DNA of 64,000 bases from Finegoldia magna ATCC 53516 (GCF_000159695.1 NZ_CM000955.1:1065473-1129472); one strand, 5' to 3'. Counted from the stretch's first letter, positions 52,828 through 61,576 are shown. Program-made: numbers and translations. The notes: generated by a model from the sequence alone, not told the origin.

Positions 52828-54348
52828 CTACCCCCAGTATTTCTGATCCACTGTTCTATATCTTATGGCTTCCATCAAATGCTTGGCTTCGATGTTTTCT
52901 TTTCCATCCAAATCCGCGATTGTGCGTGATATTTTGAGGATTTTATCGAATGATCGTGCGGAGAATTTGTATTTATCGAATGCCAACTGTATGATGGAGT
53001 TTAACTCATCGTTTAATTTGCAGTATTTTCTAATTTGTCGGGTGTTCATTTGTGCGTTGGTTGTGATGTTTTCTTTTTCGAAGCGTTGTTTTTGGATTTC
53101 TCGTGCAGCTTCGACACGTTTTTTGATTTGTTCTGATGTGTCGCACTTTTCATCTGTTGTGAGTTCGTCTAATTTTACTGGTGAAACTTCAACATGGATG
53201 TCAATTCGATCGAGTATAGGTCGGCTGACTTTGTTCAAATAGTTTGCAATTTGATTTTGTGAACAAGTGCATTCGTGGTTAGGATCGCCGAAGTAACCAC
53301 ACGGACACGGATTCATTCCTGCTACAAATAGGAAGTTTGCAGGATATGACAAGGACGCGTTGACTCTTGTTATGGTTATGTTTTTCGTTTCGAGTGGTTG
53401 GCGCAACACTTCTATTGTCGATTTGGAAAATTCTGGAAGTTCGTCCAAGAACAATGCTCCATTGTGAGCGAGGCTGATTTCCCCTGGTTTTGGAACTCTA
53501 CCGCCACCTATAAGGCTGACTTGACTTGCGGTGTGATGAGGCGAGCGAAACGGTCTTGTGGTTACAATGTTTTTTTCTCCGAGTAATCCTGCTACGGAGT
53601 AAATTTTCGTGGTTTCCATTATTTCATCAAAGCTCATGTCAGGCAAAATCGTGCTGAGTCTCATTGCAGACATTGTTTTGCCGCTTCCTGGTGGCCCAAT
53701 CATCAACAAATTGTGAAATCCTGCAGCAGATATTTCCATCGCTCTTTTGAGAAATTTCTGTCCTTTTATATCCGAAAAATCAACATCGTATTGTATTTCT
53801 TGCTGCATGATGTCAATATCATCCAGAACTTTAGTTTCTTGTTCGCCATTCAAAATCCTGATGATTTCATCCAAACTTTCCACACAAACCTTCTCGATTC
53901 CTTTGACCATACTGCATTCTTGTGCGTTTTGTTTGGGTATGTAAACTCGTTCGTATCCCAAATCTTTCAGTGACAACACCATGCACAACGACCCATTTAC
54001 TGGATTCAATCGTCCGTCCAATGATAGTTCTCCGATGAACGCCCATTTTTCTGAAAAATCTTCCACAACTCCCATTGATTGCAAAATAGCCATCGCAATC
54101 GCAAGGTCTAGTTGAGATCCTTCTTTTCTCAAATTTGCAGGTGCCAAATTAATCGTGATACGTTTTACAGGAAATCTGATTCCAGTGTTTTCAATCGCAG
54201 AGCGCACTCTTTCCTTGGATTCTTTTATAGAAGTGTCAGGAAGACCTACAATGTTAAACGAACGCAGACCGTTCGCAAGGTCGCATTCGCATTCCACGAC
54301 ATACCCGTTCAACCCTTCCAAACAACACGTGTTTACTTTCGAATACAT
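52828..54348 (-). CDS. ComM/YifB-family Mg-chelatase-like AAA ATPase
   Basis: 506 residues. The N-terminal Lon-protease-like domain (FNIVGLPDTSIKESKERVRSAI) is followed by a chelatase AAA domain: Walker A MIGPPGSGKTM, Walker B ALFLDELPEF, and a zinc-type cysteine cluster MNPCPCGYFG...CTCS. The C-terminal helical domain ends RYRTVDQKYWG. ComM helicases promote branch migration during natural transformation in Gram-negatives; the role in this group is likely recombination-related. The start is ATG at 54346-54348 with AAGGAG. Confidence 0.92.
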   Translation of the reverse strand: MYSKVNTCCLEGLNGYVVECECDLANGLRSFNIVGLPDTSIKESKERVRSAIENTGIRFPVKRITINLAPANLRKEGSQLDLAIAMAILQSMGVVEDFSEKWAFIGELSLDGRLNPVNGSLCMVLSLKDLGYERVYIPKQNAQECSMVKGIEKVCVESLDEIIRILNGEQETKVLDDIDIMQQEIQYDVDFSDIKGQKFLKRAMEISAAGFHNLLMIGPPGSGKTMSAMRLSTILPDMSFDEIMETTKIYSVAGLLGEKNIVTTRPFRSPHHTASQVSLIGGGRVPKPGEISLAHNGALFLDELPEFSKSTIEVLRQPLETKNITITRVNASLSYPANFLFVAGMNPCPCGYFGDPNHECTCSQNQIANYLNKVSRPILDRIDIHVEVSPVKLDELTTDEKCDTSEQIKKRVEAAREIQKQRFEKENITTNAQMNTRQIRKYCKLNDELNSIIQLAFDKYKFSARSFDKILKISRTIADLDGKENIEAKHLMEAIRYRTVDQKYWG

Positions 54349-54364
54349 AATTTCTCCTTGTTAC

Positions 54365-55066
54365 TTAATTATTAATGTGATTTCTATCGAAAAATGGACA
54401 ACGCAATCCTATACATTGGTTGTTATGCTTGGACCATTTACACACAATGTCACTAGATTCCATCTCAACTCCCAAGTTTTCATTGGCAAATTGTATTGCA
54501 TCTAATATTGATATGTAGGAATCTCTCTTGCAACAACGAGGACCGCCGACTTCTCCTATAGATTCCAACGCTTTGGAAGTCATTTTGTTCGCCATTCCCC
54601 AAGTATTCTTCGCAAGTGGAGATGATCCTGTGACAATTGACATAAAAATCCCTGTGCTAATTCCAGCACCACAAGCTCCCCAAAAACCACAAGTCCCACC
54701 AGGCACTTGTTTTCCACGAGTTCTCATTTCCTTCAAACTTTTATTCAAATTAATATCTCCGCCAGCATTTTTGAACGCTGTCAAAAGCGCCGCTCCGACC
54801 ATAATGTGATGTTCTGGGCCGTGCATGTGACAAAAAGATTCGTCCATCATTTGATCCATAATTTCGATTGGATTTTTCGATGTAGAATTCTTGCAAATCC
54901 CCCAAATCACATCCATTCCATCTGTGTGACATTCGTTACACACGAAGTGACCATCGACACATCTCGTATTGCTGAGTTCTTTTTTGTGACAGATTGCACA
55001 CTCCATTTCCACCGATTCGCCCAAATATTCTAACGGTTTCCCACACAACAGACATTCATCATTCAT
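54365..55066 (-). CDS. Cysteine-rich DUF5714-type protein
   Basis: 233 residues. The N-terminal 55 residues hold three CxxC pairs (CLLCGK, CAICHK, CNECH), likely one or two zinc ribbons. Later come CHMHGPEHHIMVGAA, GGTCGFWGACGAGISTG and GGPRCCKRDS, conserved in this family, then a final pair of Cys near CKWS and CPFF. The many Cys and His suggest metal or Fe-S binding. Related proteins sit near methyltransferase or radical SAM genes in other anaerobes. The function is not known. It shares direction with comM but is separated by 16 bp. Confidence 0.75.
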   Translation of the reverse strand: MNDECLLCGKPLEYLGESVEMECAICHKKELSNTRCVDGHFVCNECHTDGMDVIWGICKNSTSKNPIEIMDQMMDESFCHMHGPEHHIMVGAALLTAFKNAGGDINLNKSLKEMRTRGKQVPGGTCGFWGACGAGISTGIFMSIVTGSSPLAKNTWGMANKMTSKALESIGEVGGPRCCKRDSYISILDAIQFANENLGVEMESSDIVCKWSKHNNQCIGLRCPFFDRNHINN

Positions 55067-55122
55067 ATTTACAACCCCTTATAATTTATTATCTATATTA
55101 TATCACTATAATATGTTTAAAT

Positions 55123-55152
55123 AAAAAAACGGTGCAGACAAATCTACACCGA
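55123..55152 (-). terminator. Terminator after the GST-like gene
   Basis: CGGTGTAGA / TCTGCACCG with one G-T pair and a run of T on the minus strand. Confidence 0.85.
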
Positions 55153-55162
55153 TACAATATTT

Positions 55163-55774
55163 TTATTCTTGAGATTTTTTCACGATTTCTTGTACAACTT
55201 CGTCCTTTTCGAAAGCTTCCGAAACTCTCTTGATATTTGGATATTCTTTCCAAGATTTTGGAGTCATTTCGCTCCAACGAGTAAGAATATAAACGTAAGG
55301 ATCCAACACTGTTTTCTTGTTTTTGTAAACGTGATCGCCATCACCAATCAAACGGTCCAAATGAGTCATCATTTTGTCGATATTTTCAAATGATTTTTGT
55401 TTGATTTTATCAATCTCTGCTTCGTCAGTTGATGTTGTCAAGCCAGCTGGTACGAACAACGCTTCAAATGCTGGATGAAAATCTCCAGTCATAAAAGCCA
55501 TGATTTCATCGAATTGGAACTTGTCTTCAGGAGATTCGTCAGCTCCCAAATCTTTTTCAGGGTATTTGTTCAAAATGTAGCGAAGAATTGCTGCCAATTC
55601 GCTTCTCACAATACCTTCTCCAATGTCTAGTGCTGGAACTGCTCCCAACGGATTGATTTTTCTGTATTCATCTGTTCCAAGTTGTACCTTTTCTACCTCG
55701 TAATCTGCGCCTGCCCATTCCAAGGCAATCCAACAAGCAACAGCGCATGTGCCTGGTGCGTAATATAATTTCAT
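55163..55774 (-). CDS. Glutathione S-transferase-like protein
   Basis: 203 residues. The N-terminal thioredoxin-like domain MKLYYAPGTCAVACWIALEW...NPLGAVPALDIGEGIVRSELAAILRYI matches beta-class bacterial GSTs, including the conserved cis-Pro in AVPAL and the SE pair that binds glutathione. The C-terminal domain is all-helical. GSTs are typical of Proteobacteria. Most Gram-positive anaerobes lack glutathione, so the thiol used here is uncertain. The gene may have been acquired by transfer. Monocistronic. Confidence 0.85.
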   Translation of the reverse strand: MKLYYAPGTCAVACWIALEWAGADYEVEKVQLGTDEYRKINPLGAVPALDIGEGIVRSELAAILRYILNKYPEKDLGADESPEDKFQFDEIMAFMTGDFHPAFEALFVPAGLTTSTDEAEIDKIKQKSFENIDKMMTHLDRLIGDGDHVYKNKKTVLDPYVYILTRWSEMTPKSWKEYPNIKRVSEAFEKDEVVQEIVKKSQE

Positions 55775-55885
55775 AACATTCCTCCTTTTGTTTTACTGTA
55801 AATTGTATACCCTTTATTCTTTTTTAATAATCAAATTGATTGGGCAAATTTGAAAACTTGTGTGACAAATTTCTCGGATAAATTT

Positions 55886-55913
55886 TTGAAAATTCAAATT
55901 AATGTGCTATAAT
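55886..55913 (+). promoter_or_regulatory. Promoter of the thiSFGH operon
   Basis: TTGAAA (55886-55891), a 16-bp spacer and TATAAT (55908-55913). The transcript would begin about 10 bases before the leader hairpin. Confidence 0.6.
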
Positions 55914-55928
55914 AATCACAGAGTGTTT

Positions 55929-55982
55929 AACACGAAGGGGTACACCACCGCGGGTGTAGGTTTCCTTCGTGTTATTTTTTTT
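55929..55982 (+). promoter_or_regulatory. Structured leader hairpin/terminator before thiS
   Basis: AACACGAAGG (55929-55938) pairs with CCTTCGTGTT (55964-55973). Inside it TACACC (55941-55946) pairs with GGTGTA (55953-55958) around loop ACCGCG. Eight T follow almost at once. It therefore looks like an intrinsic terminator placed between promoter and thiS, which must be relieved for expression. It lacks the conserved TPP riboswitch sequences. A structured RNA class named after thiS has been described in the literature, as far as I recall; I could not check whether this is a member. Confidence 0.65.
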
Positions 55983-55994
55983 AGGGGGTGAAAT

Positions 55995-56192
55995 ATGATT
56001 ACTGTAAATTCTGTCAAATATCCATTCGAAGAAAATTCTTCTTTGAGAAAAGTTCTTGAAGATTTGAACTTCAATGTGGAGTTGACGGTTTGCGAAGTGA
56101 ACAAAAACCTCGTCAAAAAAATCGACTACGATAATTTTATCGTCACTGATAACGACGAAATAGAGGTGTTTTCATTTGTTGGAGGAGGTTAA
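55995..56192 (+). CDS. thiS: Sulfur carrier protein ThiS
   Basis: 65 residues, ubiquitin-like fold, ending FSFVGGG, the Gly-Gly end that is adenylated and loaded with sulfur for thiazole formation. AGGGGGTGAAAT precedes the ATG. The 3' end overlaps thiF by 17 bp, so synthesis is coupled. It is the first gene of thiS-thiF-thiG-thiH. Confidence 0.93.
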   Translation: MITVNSVKYPFEENSSLRKVLEDLNFNVELTVCEVNKNLVKKIDYDNFIVTDNDEIEVFSFVGGG

Positions 56193-56790
56193 AATGCAGG
56201 AGATTTTTAAAAGACAAATCCCCGAACACACAGACATTTTCAGAAAATCCAAAATTCTGATCCTTGGCTGTGGTGGTTTGGGTACCAATTCATGCTTTTT
56301 ACTTGCAAAATCAGGCATTGGCACCATCAAAATCGTGGACTACGACACAGTTGAATATTCCAATTTGAACAGGCAAATCTACAGGCCAACTGATGTCGGC
56401 AAGTACAAGGTCAACGCATTCAAGGAAATTTGCGGTGAGTTCTTGCCATTTGCAAATATATCTGTTGAAAACATCAAAGTTACTGAAAGTAACATCGACG
56501 AATTGACCGACGGCTACGATATCGTAATCGAAGCGTTCGATGACGAATACGCAAAGTCATTGGTGTTGGAGCATTTTATCGGAACTGACAAAAAACTAAT
56601 ATCGGTGTCTGGAATTGGCGGCGTGAAAAAATTAGATATGAAAATTAAAAAAATGAACAATATTGTAGTTTGTGGCGATTTTGAAACGAAGACCGACATC
56701 GGTTTGTACTATCCAAACGTGATGATGGCGGCAAGTACACAAGCTATAATCGCACTTAATTGGTTATTGGAGGAAAATAATGGAAGATAA
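56176..56790 (+). CDS. thiF: ThiS adenylyltransferase ThiF (small type)
   Basis: 204 residues. The E1-like Rossmann motif is [15 protein letters not shown], followed by the [16 protein letters not shown] signature. It activates the ThiS C-terminus with ATP. This is the short thiF form found in clostridia, without the extra C-terminal cysteine domain. The start lies at 56176 (TTG; ATG at 56194 is an alternative with GGAGG at 56181). It overlaps thiG by 11 bp. Confidence 0.9.
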   Translation: MLEEVKMQEIFKRQIPEHTDIFRKSKILILGCGGLGTNSCFLLAKSGIGTIKIVDYDTVEYSNLNRQIYRPTDVGKYKVNAFKEICGEFLPFANISVENIKVTESNIDELTDGYDIVIEAFDDEYAKSLVLEHFIGTDKKLISVSGIGGVKKLDMKIKKMNNIVVCGDFETKTDIGLYYPNVMMAASTQAIIALNWLLEENNGR

Positions 56791-57544
56791 ATTGATTTTG
56801 GGTGGCAAATCTTTTGACTCAAGATTTATACTTGGATCTGGAAAATACGATCCCAACCTTATCAAAGCTTGCGTGGAATCTGCAGGCTGCGAGATGATTA
56901 CTGTGGCACTTAGACGTGCAAATACAGACGATACGAAAAATATTTTGAACTTTATTCCAGAAAATGTGACGATAATTCCGAACACTTCTGGAGCGAGAAA
57001 CGCAGACGAAGCTATTAGAATTGCAAGACTTGCGCGAGAAATGGGCTGCGGCAATTTCGTAAAAATAGAAATAATGCGTGACAGCAAGTACTTACTTCCA
57101 GACAACGTCGAAACGTTGAAAGCTACGAAAGTTTTGGCTGACGAAGGATTCGTCGTTATGCCTTATATGTATCCAGATTTGAACTTTGCGAGAGATTTGA
57201 AAGAAGCTGGTGCAAGTTGTATCATGCCATTGGGCTCTCCGATTGGATCCAACAAGGGACTTGCAACCAAAGATTTCATCCAAATCATCATCAACGAAAT
57301 TGATTTGCCAGTTATTGTGGATGCAGGAATCGGCAAACCATCACAAGCGTGTGAAGCCATGGAAATGGGCGCAAGTGCAATCATGGCGAACACTGCCATC
57401 GCTACAAGCGGCGACATCAACAAAATGGCAGAAGCTTTCGCACTAGCAATCAAAGCGGGAAGACTAGCTCACATCGCAAAACCAGGCAGAGTTTTGGAAA
57501 CGGGTGCTGACCCTTCATCTCCACTCAGAGATTTCTTTAAGTAG
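56780..57544 (+). CDS. thiG: Thiazole synthase ThiG
   Basis: 254 residues, TIM barrel. The Schiff-base lysine region FVKIEIM and the phosphate-binding loops [28 protein letters not shown] and [19 protein letters not shown] are present. It forms the thiazole phosphate from deoxyxylulose phosphate, dehydroglycine and ThiS-thiocarboxylate. The next gene, thiH, starts 7 bp after the stop and supplies dehydroglycine. Confidence 0.95.
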   Translation: MEDKLILGGKSFDSRFILGSGKYDPNLIKACVESAGCEMITVALRRANTDDTKNILNFIPENVTIIPNTSGARNADEAIRIARLAREMGCGNFVKIEIMRDSKYLLPDNVETLKATKVLADEGFVVMPYMYPDLNFARDLKEAGASCIMPLGSPIGSNKGLATKDFIQIIINEIDLPVIVDAGIGKPSQACEAMEMGASAIMANTAIATSGDINKMAEAFALAIKAGRLAHIAKPGRVLETGADPSSPLRDFFK

Positions 57545-57551
57545 GCGACAA

Positions 57552-58706
57552 ATGGAAGAATTCAAATATTTTAGCAATATGCAAGACATTCATTCGGACA
57601 TTTACAATCAAATATCAGAAAAATTATCTGAGGTAAAATCAGTAAATGTAACGGCAGATGATGTCAGAAGAACTTTGGGAAAAATCAAAAACAACGAAGC
57701 CTTGGATTATTTCGATTATTACAACATGCTAAGCGATTGTGCCATTGATTTTATAGAAGAATTGGGAGAAATCTCACAAAAACTCAGACTACAATATTTC
57801 GGAAACAACGTGTACTTGTTCAGCCCACTTTACATCGCAAATTATTGCGAAAACAGCTGCAAGTACTGTGGATTTAGAGCGAAATCAGATATCGTCCGTG
57901 CGAAACTTACCATGGATGAAATAGAATCAGAAATGAAACAAATGAGACGCGAAAAAATCGAAGACGTTTTGATTCTAACAGGAGAATCGCAAAAATACTC
58001 CTCGGTGGATTATATATGTGATGCCGTAAAATTGGCGAAGAAATATTTCCGTGTAGTTGGCGTTGAAGTGTATCCTACAAATGTTGAAGATTACAAGAAA
58101 CTTCACGAAGCAGGCTGTGATTTCGTCACAGCTTTCCAAGAAACATACAACCCCACAAACTACAAATTCTACCACCCAACTGGACACAAATCTTGTTTTC
58201 CTTATAGATTAGACACACAAGAACGCGCAATCATGGGAGGAATTCGAGGCGTAGGATTCGGAGCATTGTTCGGACTTTCCAATGGAATTGAAGACTGTTT
58301 TTGTTTGGGAATGCACGCAAATTTGTTGCAAAAAAAATACCCACACGCAGAAATCAGCATATCATTCCCACGAATTAGACCGACAAAAAACGAAGAAGAT
58401 TTGAACATAAAAGAAGTTCCTGAGACAAAATTGATGCAATTTATAATCGCAACCAGAATCTTCTTGCCATTCGCGCAAATCACAATCTCTACCAGAGAAT
58501 CCAACGAATTTCGTAACTTGTCACTCTTGATGGGAGCTACCAAAATCTCCGCAAGCGTCGACACAGGAATCGGAAGACGTAATGACGAAAAAGATAAAGG
58601 CGACGAACAATTTTTGATCAACGACACACGAACAGTCGACCAAGTAGAAAAAGATTTGGCCAAGTACAACTTGTATCCTGTGTATAGCGACTATATTGAT
58701 GTGTAG
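57552..58706 (+). CDS. thiH: 2-iminoacetate synthase ThiH (radical SAM)
   Basis: 384 residues from ATG at 57552; an earlier in-frame start would lie inside thiG. The radical SAM motif is YCENSCKYCGFR (CX3CX2C). It cleaves tyrosine to dehydroglycine and p-cresol under anaerobic conditions, which fits an anaerobe using ThiH instead of ThiO. The operon contains no thiC, thiD or thiE, so the pyrimidine half must come from elsewhere or be imported. Confidence 0.94.
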   Translation: MEEFKYFSNMQDIHSDIYNQISEKLSEVKSVNVTADDVRRTLGKIKNNEALDYFDYYNMLSDCAIDFIEELGEISQKLRLQYFGNNVYLFSPLYIANYCENSCKYCGFRAKSDIVRAKLTMDEIESEMKQMRREKIEDVLILTGESQKYSSVDYICDAVKLAKKYFRVVGVEVYPTNVEDYKKLHEAGCDFVTAFQETYNPTNYKFYHPTGHKSCFPYRLDTQERAIMGGIRGVGFGALFGLSNGIEDCFCLGMHANLLQKKYPHAEISISFPRIRPTKNEEDLNIKEVPETKLMQFIIATRIFLPFAQITISTRESNEFRNLSLLMGATKISASVDTGIGRRNDEKDKGDEQFLINDTRTVDQVEKDLAKYNLYPVYSDYIDV

Positions 58707-58723
58707 AAATTTATATATTACAA

Positions 58724-58748
58724 TAAGCCCACATTCGTGGGCTTTTTT
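58724..58748 (+). terminator. Terminator of the thi operon
   Basis: AAGCCCAC / GTGGGCTT with loop ATTC and TTTTTT. Confidence 0.93.
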
Positions 58749-58763
58749 AATCCTTCTTGCAAC

Positions 58764-58796
58764 AAAAAAGAAGTAGATTTTTTCTCTACTTCTTCT
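58764..58796 (-). terminator. Terminator after the YhcG-type gene
   Basis: AAGAAGTAGA / TCTACTTCTT with a 7-base loop and TTTTTTG on the minus strand. Confidence 0.9.
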
Positions 58797-58802
58797 TATA
58801 AT

Positions 58803-59834
58803 TTATTTTTCCTTGTATCTTTCTATTACTTTCTCAACTTGTTCTTCTAGCTCTTTTCTGTTTGGGATATACAAAGTGTATTTTGATGCGAATATTTTAT
58901 TTGATAAGTTTCCTAATGCGTATTCTGCTTGCACGCCGTCCTTATCTGTACATAAGATTATCCCTATCGGCTCATTGTCCATCTCATCATTGACTTCTGA
59001 TTTATAATAATTGAGATACATATTAATTTGACCTACTGCTTCTGGCAATAGCTTCGTTGTTTTTAGTTCGATTAAGACATAAGACCTTAAAATCTTATTG
59101 TAAAATACCATATCCACATAATAGTGGGTGTTGCCTAGTGTTACCCTTTGCTGGCTGCCTACATACATAAAACCCTTACCAAGTTCTAGCAAAAACTTTT
59201 CAATATGATCTATCAGTGCCTTTTCTAAATCACTTTCCATCATTGGCTTTTCTTCTGGCAATCCTAAAAATTCAAACACATAAGGGTCTTTTACAAGGTC
59301 AGACGGCTTATTTATTTCATTGCCCTTTAAGGCTAGATCTAATACTTTTTCTTTGTTCTCTTCTCCAGCTGATAAGAGCAACCTTTCAAAAAGTGATGTT
59401 TTAATTTGTCTTTTTAGTTCTCTTACTGACCAGTTTGCGTTGATACTTTCTTTTTCATAAAAACTTCGTTTTTTCTCATCGCTAATGGATAAAAGCTCAC
59501 AATAATGAGACCAGGTCAATTTGCCAGACAGTGTCTGGCAAATTGGATAGGATAAATATAGGTTTCTCATATTCTGTAAATTAGACCTTGAAAATCCTCT
59601 TCCATATTCCTTTGTAAGTTGTCTTGATAAGTCATTTATAAGCTCTTTACCATACTCTGCTCTTTCTGAATGACCTTGCTCATCTTCTACGATAATACGT
59701 CCAATCTCCCAGTAAGTTTGCACCAAAATATTATTGACTTCTCTTGCAACTTCATTTCTTGCCTTATCCATCAATATTTTGATGCTATTAAAAACATCAT
59801 CATGAACTCTATCTATGTTGTTTTTGTTATTCAT
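58803..59834 (-). CDS. YhcG-type (DUF1016) PDDEXK nuclease-domain protein
   Basis: 343 residues from ATG at 59834, with AGAGGTGC just upstream. The N-terminal DUF1016 part (about 1-165, RGFSRSNLQNMRNLYLSYP...SWSHYCELL-like) is followed by a PDDEXK nuclease domain whose core is VDMVFYNKILRSYVLIELKTTK, with Asp and the ExK pair in place. Family members are thought to cut DNA and are linked to mobile elements and type I restriction loci. It stands alone here. A perfect 27-bp palindrome lies inside the coding sequence at 59518-59544. Confidence 0.85.
   Translation of the reverse strand: MNNKNNIDRVHDDVFNSIKILMDKARNEVAREVNNILVQTYWEIGRIIVEDEQGHSERAEYGKELINDLSRQLTKEYGRGFSRSNLQNMRNLYLSYPICQTLSGKLTWSHYCELLSISDEKKRSFYEKESINANWSVRELKRQIKTSLFERLLLSAGEENKEKVLDLALKGNEINKPSDLVKDPYVFEFLGLPEEKPMMESDLEKALIDHIEKFLLELGKGFMYVGSQQRVTLGNTHYYVDMVFYNKILRSYVLIELKTTKLLPEAVGQINMYLNYYKSEVNDEMDNEPIGIILCTDKDGVQAEYALGNLSNKIFASKYTLYIPNRKELEEQVEKVIERYKEK
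59518..59544. repeat. Perfect 27-bp palindrome inside the YhcG-type gene
   Basis: AATTTGCCAGACA, a central G, then the exact complement TGTCTGGCAAATT. In frame it encodes about PICQTLSGKL in the N-terminal domain. Confidence 0.9.
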
Positions 59835-59944
59835 ACAAAGCACCTCTTTGACCTCTTAATTGCTATAATTATATCATAAAACAATTGACAATCTATCACA
59901 TTAACCATACACTTGAAATATAATTATTTTAAGGAGGGTTTTGT

Positions 59945-60520
59945 TTGGACAGAAAAACTCACAAGCTTGTTCAATGTGCAGTGCTTGCTGCTTTGTGTTT
60001 CATCACGTTCACGTATTTGCAAATCAAGGTGCCAGTTCCTGGTGGAGATTTTACATCTATCCATTTTGGTAACGTGTTCTTGGTTTTGGCGGCGCTTTTA
60101 CTCGGCGGACTTTACGGTGGACTTGCTGGTGCAATCGGGATGACTATTGCGGACATTATGGATCCTGTGTATATTTTGGTTGCTCCGAAGACTTTCGTGT
60201 TGAAGTTATGTATTGGTTTGATTGTGGGAGCAATCGCTCACAAATCCAAGAAAATCAACGAATCTAACGACAACAAATACATTTTAAAGTGGGCTGTTAT
60301 TGCTTCATGTGCGGGAATGTTGTTCAACGTGTTCGCTGATCCATTTGTAGGTTATTTTTATAAATTATATGTCTTGGGTCAACCACAACAAATAGCATCT
60401 GCGTTGGCGAAAATCAGCGCCGGTGTAACTTTCTTCAATGCTGTTGTGACTGTTATCGTTGCAAATATTTTGTACATGGCAGTGCGTCCAGTGTTGAAAC
60501 GATCACATTTATTGGATTAA
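59945..60520 (+). CDS. ECF transporter S-component
   Basis: 191 residues with six membrane helices. The start is TTG at 59945, six bases after AAGGAGGG. The region DFTSIHFGNVFLVLAALLLGGLYGGLAGAIGMTIADI fits the vitamin-type S-component family. Its closeness to the thi operon makes a thiamine-precursor role (for example hydroxymethylpyrimidine) possible, but the YhcG gene lies between and the substrate is not proven. The shared EcfAT module is not in the window. Confidence 0.82.
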   Translation: MDRKTHKLVQCAVLAALCFITFTYLQIKVPVPGGDFTSIHFGNVFLVLAALLLGGLYGGLAGAIGMTIADIMDPVYILVAPKTFVLKLCIGLIVGAIAHKSKKINESNDNKYILKWAVIASCAGMLFNVFADPFVGYFYKLYVLGQPQQIASALAKISAGVTFFNAVVTVIVANILYMAVRPVLKRSHLLD

Positions 60521-60524
60521 AAAA

Positions 60525-60555
60525 TGCGTCAGATTTTACTCTGATGCTATTTTTA
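60525..60555 (+). terminator. Terminator after the ECF S-component gene
   Basis: GCGTCAGA / TCTGATGC with TTTTAC loop and TATTTTTA. Almost the same sequence recurs at 60917-60950. Confidence 0.85.
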
Positions 60556-60625
60556 TTGACAGTTTAAATAAAAGATATTACAATTAAGTTAGAAAGTAGG
60601 AAATTCTAACTTGAGAGGTGATAAT

Positions 60626-60883
60626 ATGTTAGTTGAACTTAAAGCAAAGTCGCAAGTGACAATTCCAAAAGATATTGTGAATTCTCTTGATTTGAATCAA
60701 GGAGACCAGTTTGAAGTAATGGAAGAATACGGCAAGATTATTTTCGTCCCTGTAGCTGTATATCCAGAACGTGTGATTGAAAATTTAAAAAAATCCGTTA
60801 AAGAACTAAAAGTTTCGATTGAAAATGGCGACCAACCTGTTTTTGACAATATTGATTCTCTTTTTGAAGAGTTGGACAAATAA
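60626..60883 (+). CDS. AbrB/MazE-like DNA-binding protein, orphan antitoxin-like
   Basis: 85 residues from ATG at 60626 with GAGAGGTGAT upstream. The SpoVT/AbrB domain is LVELKAKSQVTIPKDIVNSLDLNQGDQFEVMEEYGKIIFVP. It is the usual size for an antitoxin, with an acidic C-terminal half, but no toxin gene follows: a terminator comes directly after. It could be an orphan antitoxin or a stand-alone regulator. Two nearly identical terminators bracket it. Confidence 0.8.
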   Translation: MLVELKAKSQVTIPKDIVNSLDLNQGDQFEVMEEYGKIIFVPVAVYPERVIENLKKSVKELKVSIENGDQPVFDNIDSLFEELDK

Positions 60884-60916
60884 TGAGCTATAAAATAACT
60901 TACATAGATTAAATTA

Positions 60917-60950
60917 AAAAATGCGTCAGATTACTCTGACGCTATTTTTA
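60917..60950 (+). terminator. Bidirectional terminator between the AbrB-like gene and the toxin gene
   Basis: GCGTCAGA / TCTGACGC with loop TTAC, T runs on both strands. The toxin stop codon lies at its edge. Confidence 0.9.
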
Positions 60951-61226
60951 TCTGAAAAGTTCTGAATGCGATCCGACTCTGTTTAAGATTAAAACAAGAA
61001 TATCATTTCTTATTTCATAAATCAAAATCCAGTCTGGTTCTATGTGACATTCCCTCGTATTCTTGTAATTACCAATAAGACTGTGATCTCTGTATTTTGT
61101 ATCCAAAGTTTGTCCATCAGCTAAAAGTTCTATCACTTCAAATAGTTTTTCGATATTTTTATTCTGTTTTTTCGCAATTTTTACATCTTTTTTGAATTTA
61201 CTAGTGAACTTAATTTCGTATTTCAT
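60948..61226 (-). CDS. YafQ/RelE-type mRNA interferase toxin
   Basis: 92 residues. The end region YRDHSLIGNYKNTRECHIEPDWILIYEI...VGSHSELF is the YafQ signature, including the His residues used for mRNA cleavage on the ribosome. It overlaps the antitoxin gene by 4 bp. Expression is expected to be neutralised by the antitoxin made from the same mRNA. Confidence 0.92.
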   Translation of the reverse strand: MKYEIKFTSKFKKDVKIAKKQNKNIEKLFEVIELLADGQTLDTKYRDHSLIGNYKNTRECHIEPDWILIYEIRNDILVLILNRVGSHSELFR

Positions 61227-61495
61227 ATTTCAAGAGCTTTTTTCAATTCTTCGATACTTACGTATCCTTCGATTGTTTTGTCGTCTGCGATTTTTCTTCC
61301 TTCTTCAATCGCAAGTTTTGTTTCATCGTTTACAGAATCGATTTTTAAATCGAATGGGATTCCATTTTCTCTTATCGATGTTCTCAAAAACATATTTATT
61401 GCCGTTGTCATATTAAGCCCCAACTCTTGAAAAATATTTTCTGCTTTTTCTTTAATTTCTTTATCAGTTCTAATATTTAAATTAACAGTTGACAT
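61223..61495 (-). CDS. RelB/DinJ-type antitoxin
   Basis: 90 residues. The ribbon-helix-helix N-terminus (TVNLNIRTDKEIKEKAENIFQELGLNMTTAINMFL) binds DNA and represses its own operon. The C-terminal part wraps the toxin. GGAGG precedes ATG at 61493-61495. It directly precedes and overlaps the YafQ-type toxin gene. Confidence 0.92.
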   Translation of the reverse strand: MSTVNLNIRTDKEIKEKAENIFQELGLNMTTAINMFLRTSIRENGIPFDLKIDSVNDETKLAIEEGRKIADDKTIEGYVSIEELKKALEI

Positions 61496-61576
61496 AATAG
61501 ACCTCCTTATAAATATATTCTAATCCATTTACGATAAAACATCAACATTTATTCGTGTAATTTCATTACATTGTCA

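Noticed and set aside
55917..55990. TPP riboswitch before the thi operon
   Set aside because: The conserved CTGAGA and ACCTGA pieces are missing; the sequence folds as one long terminator-like hairpin instead.
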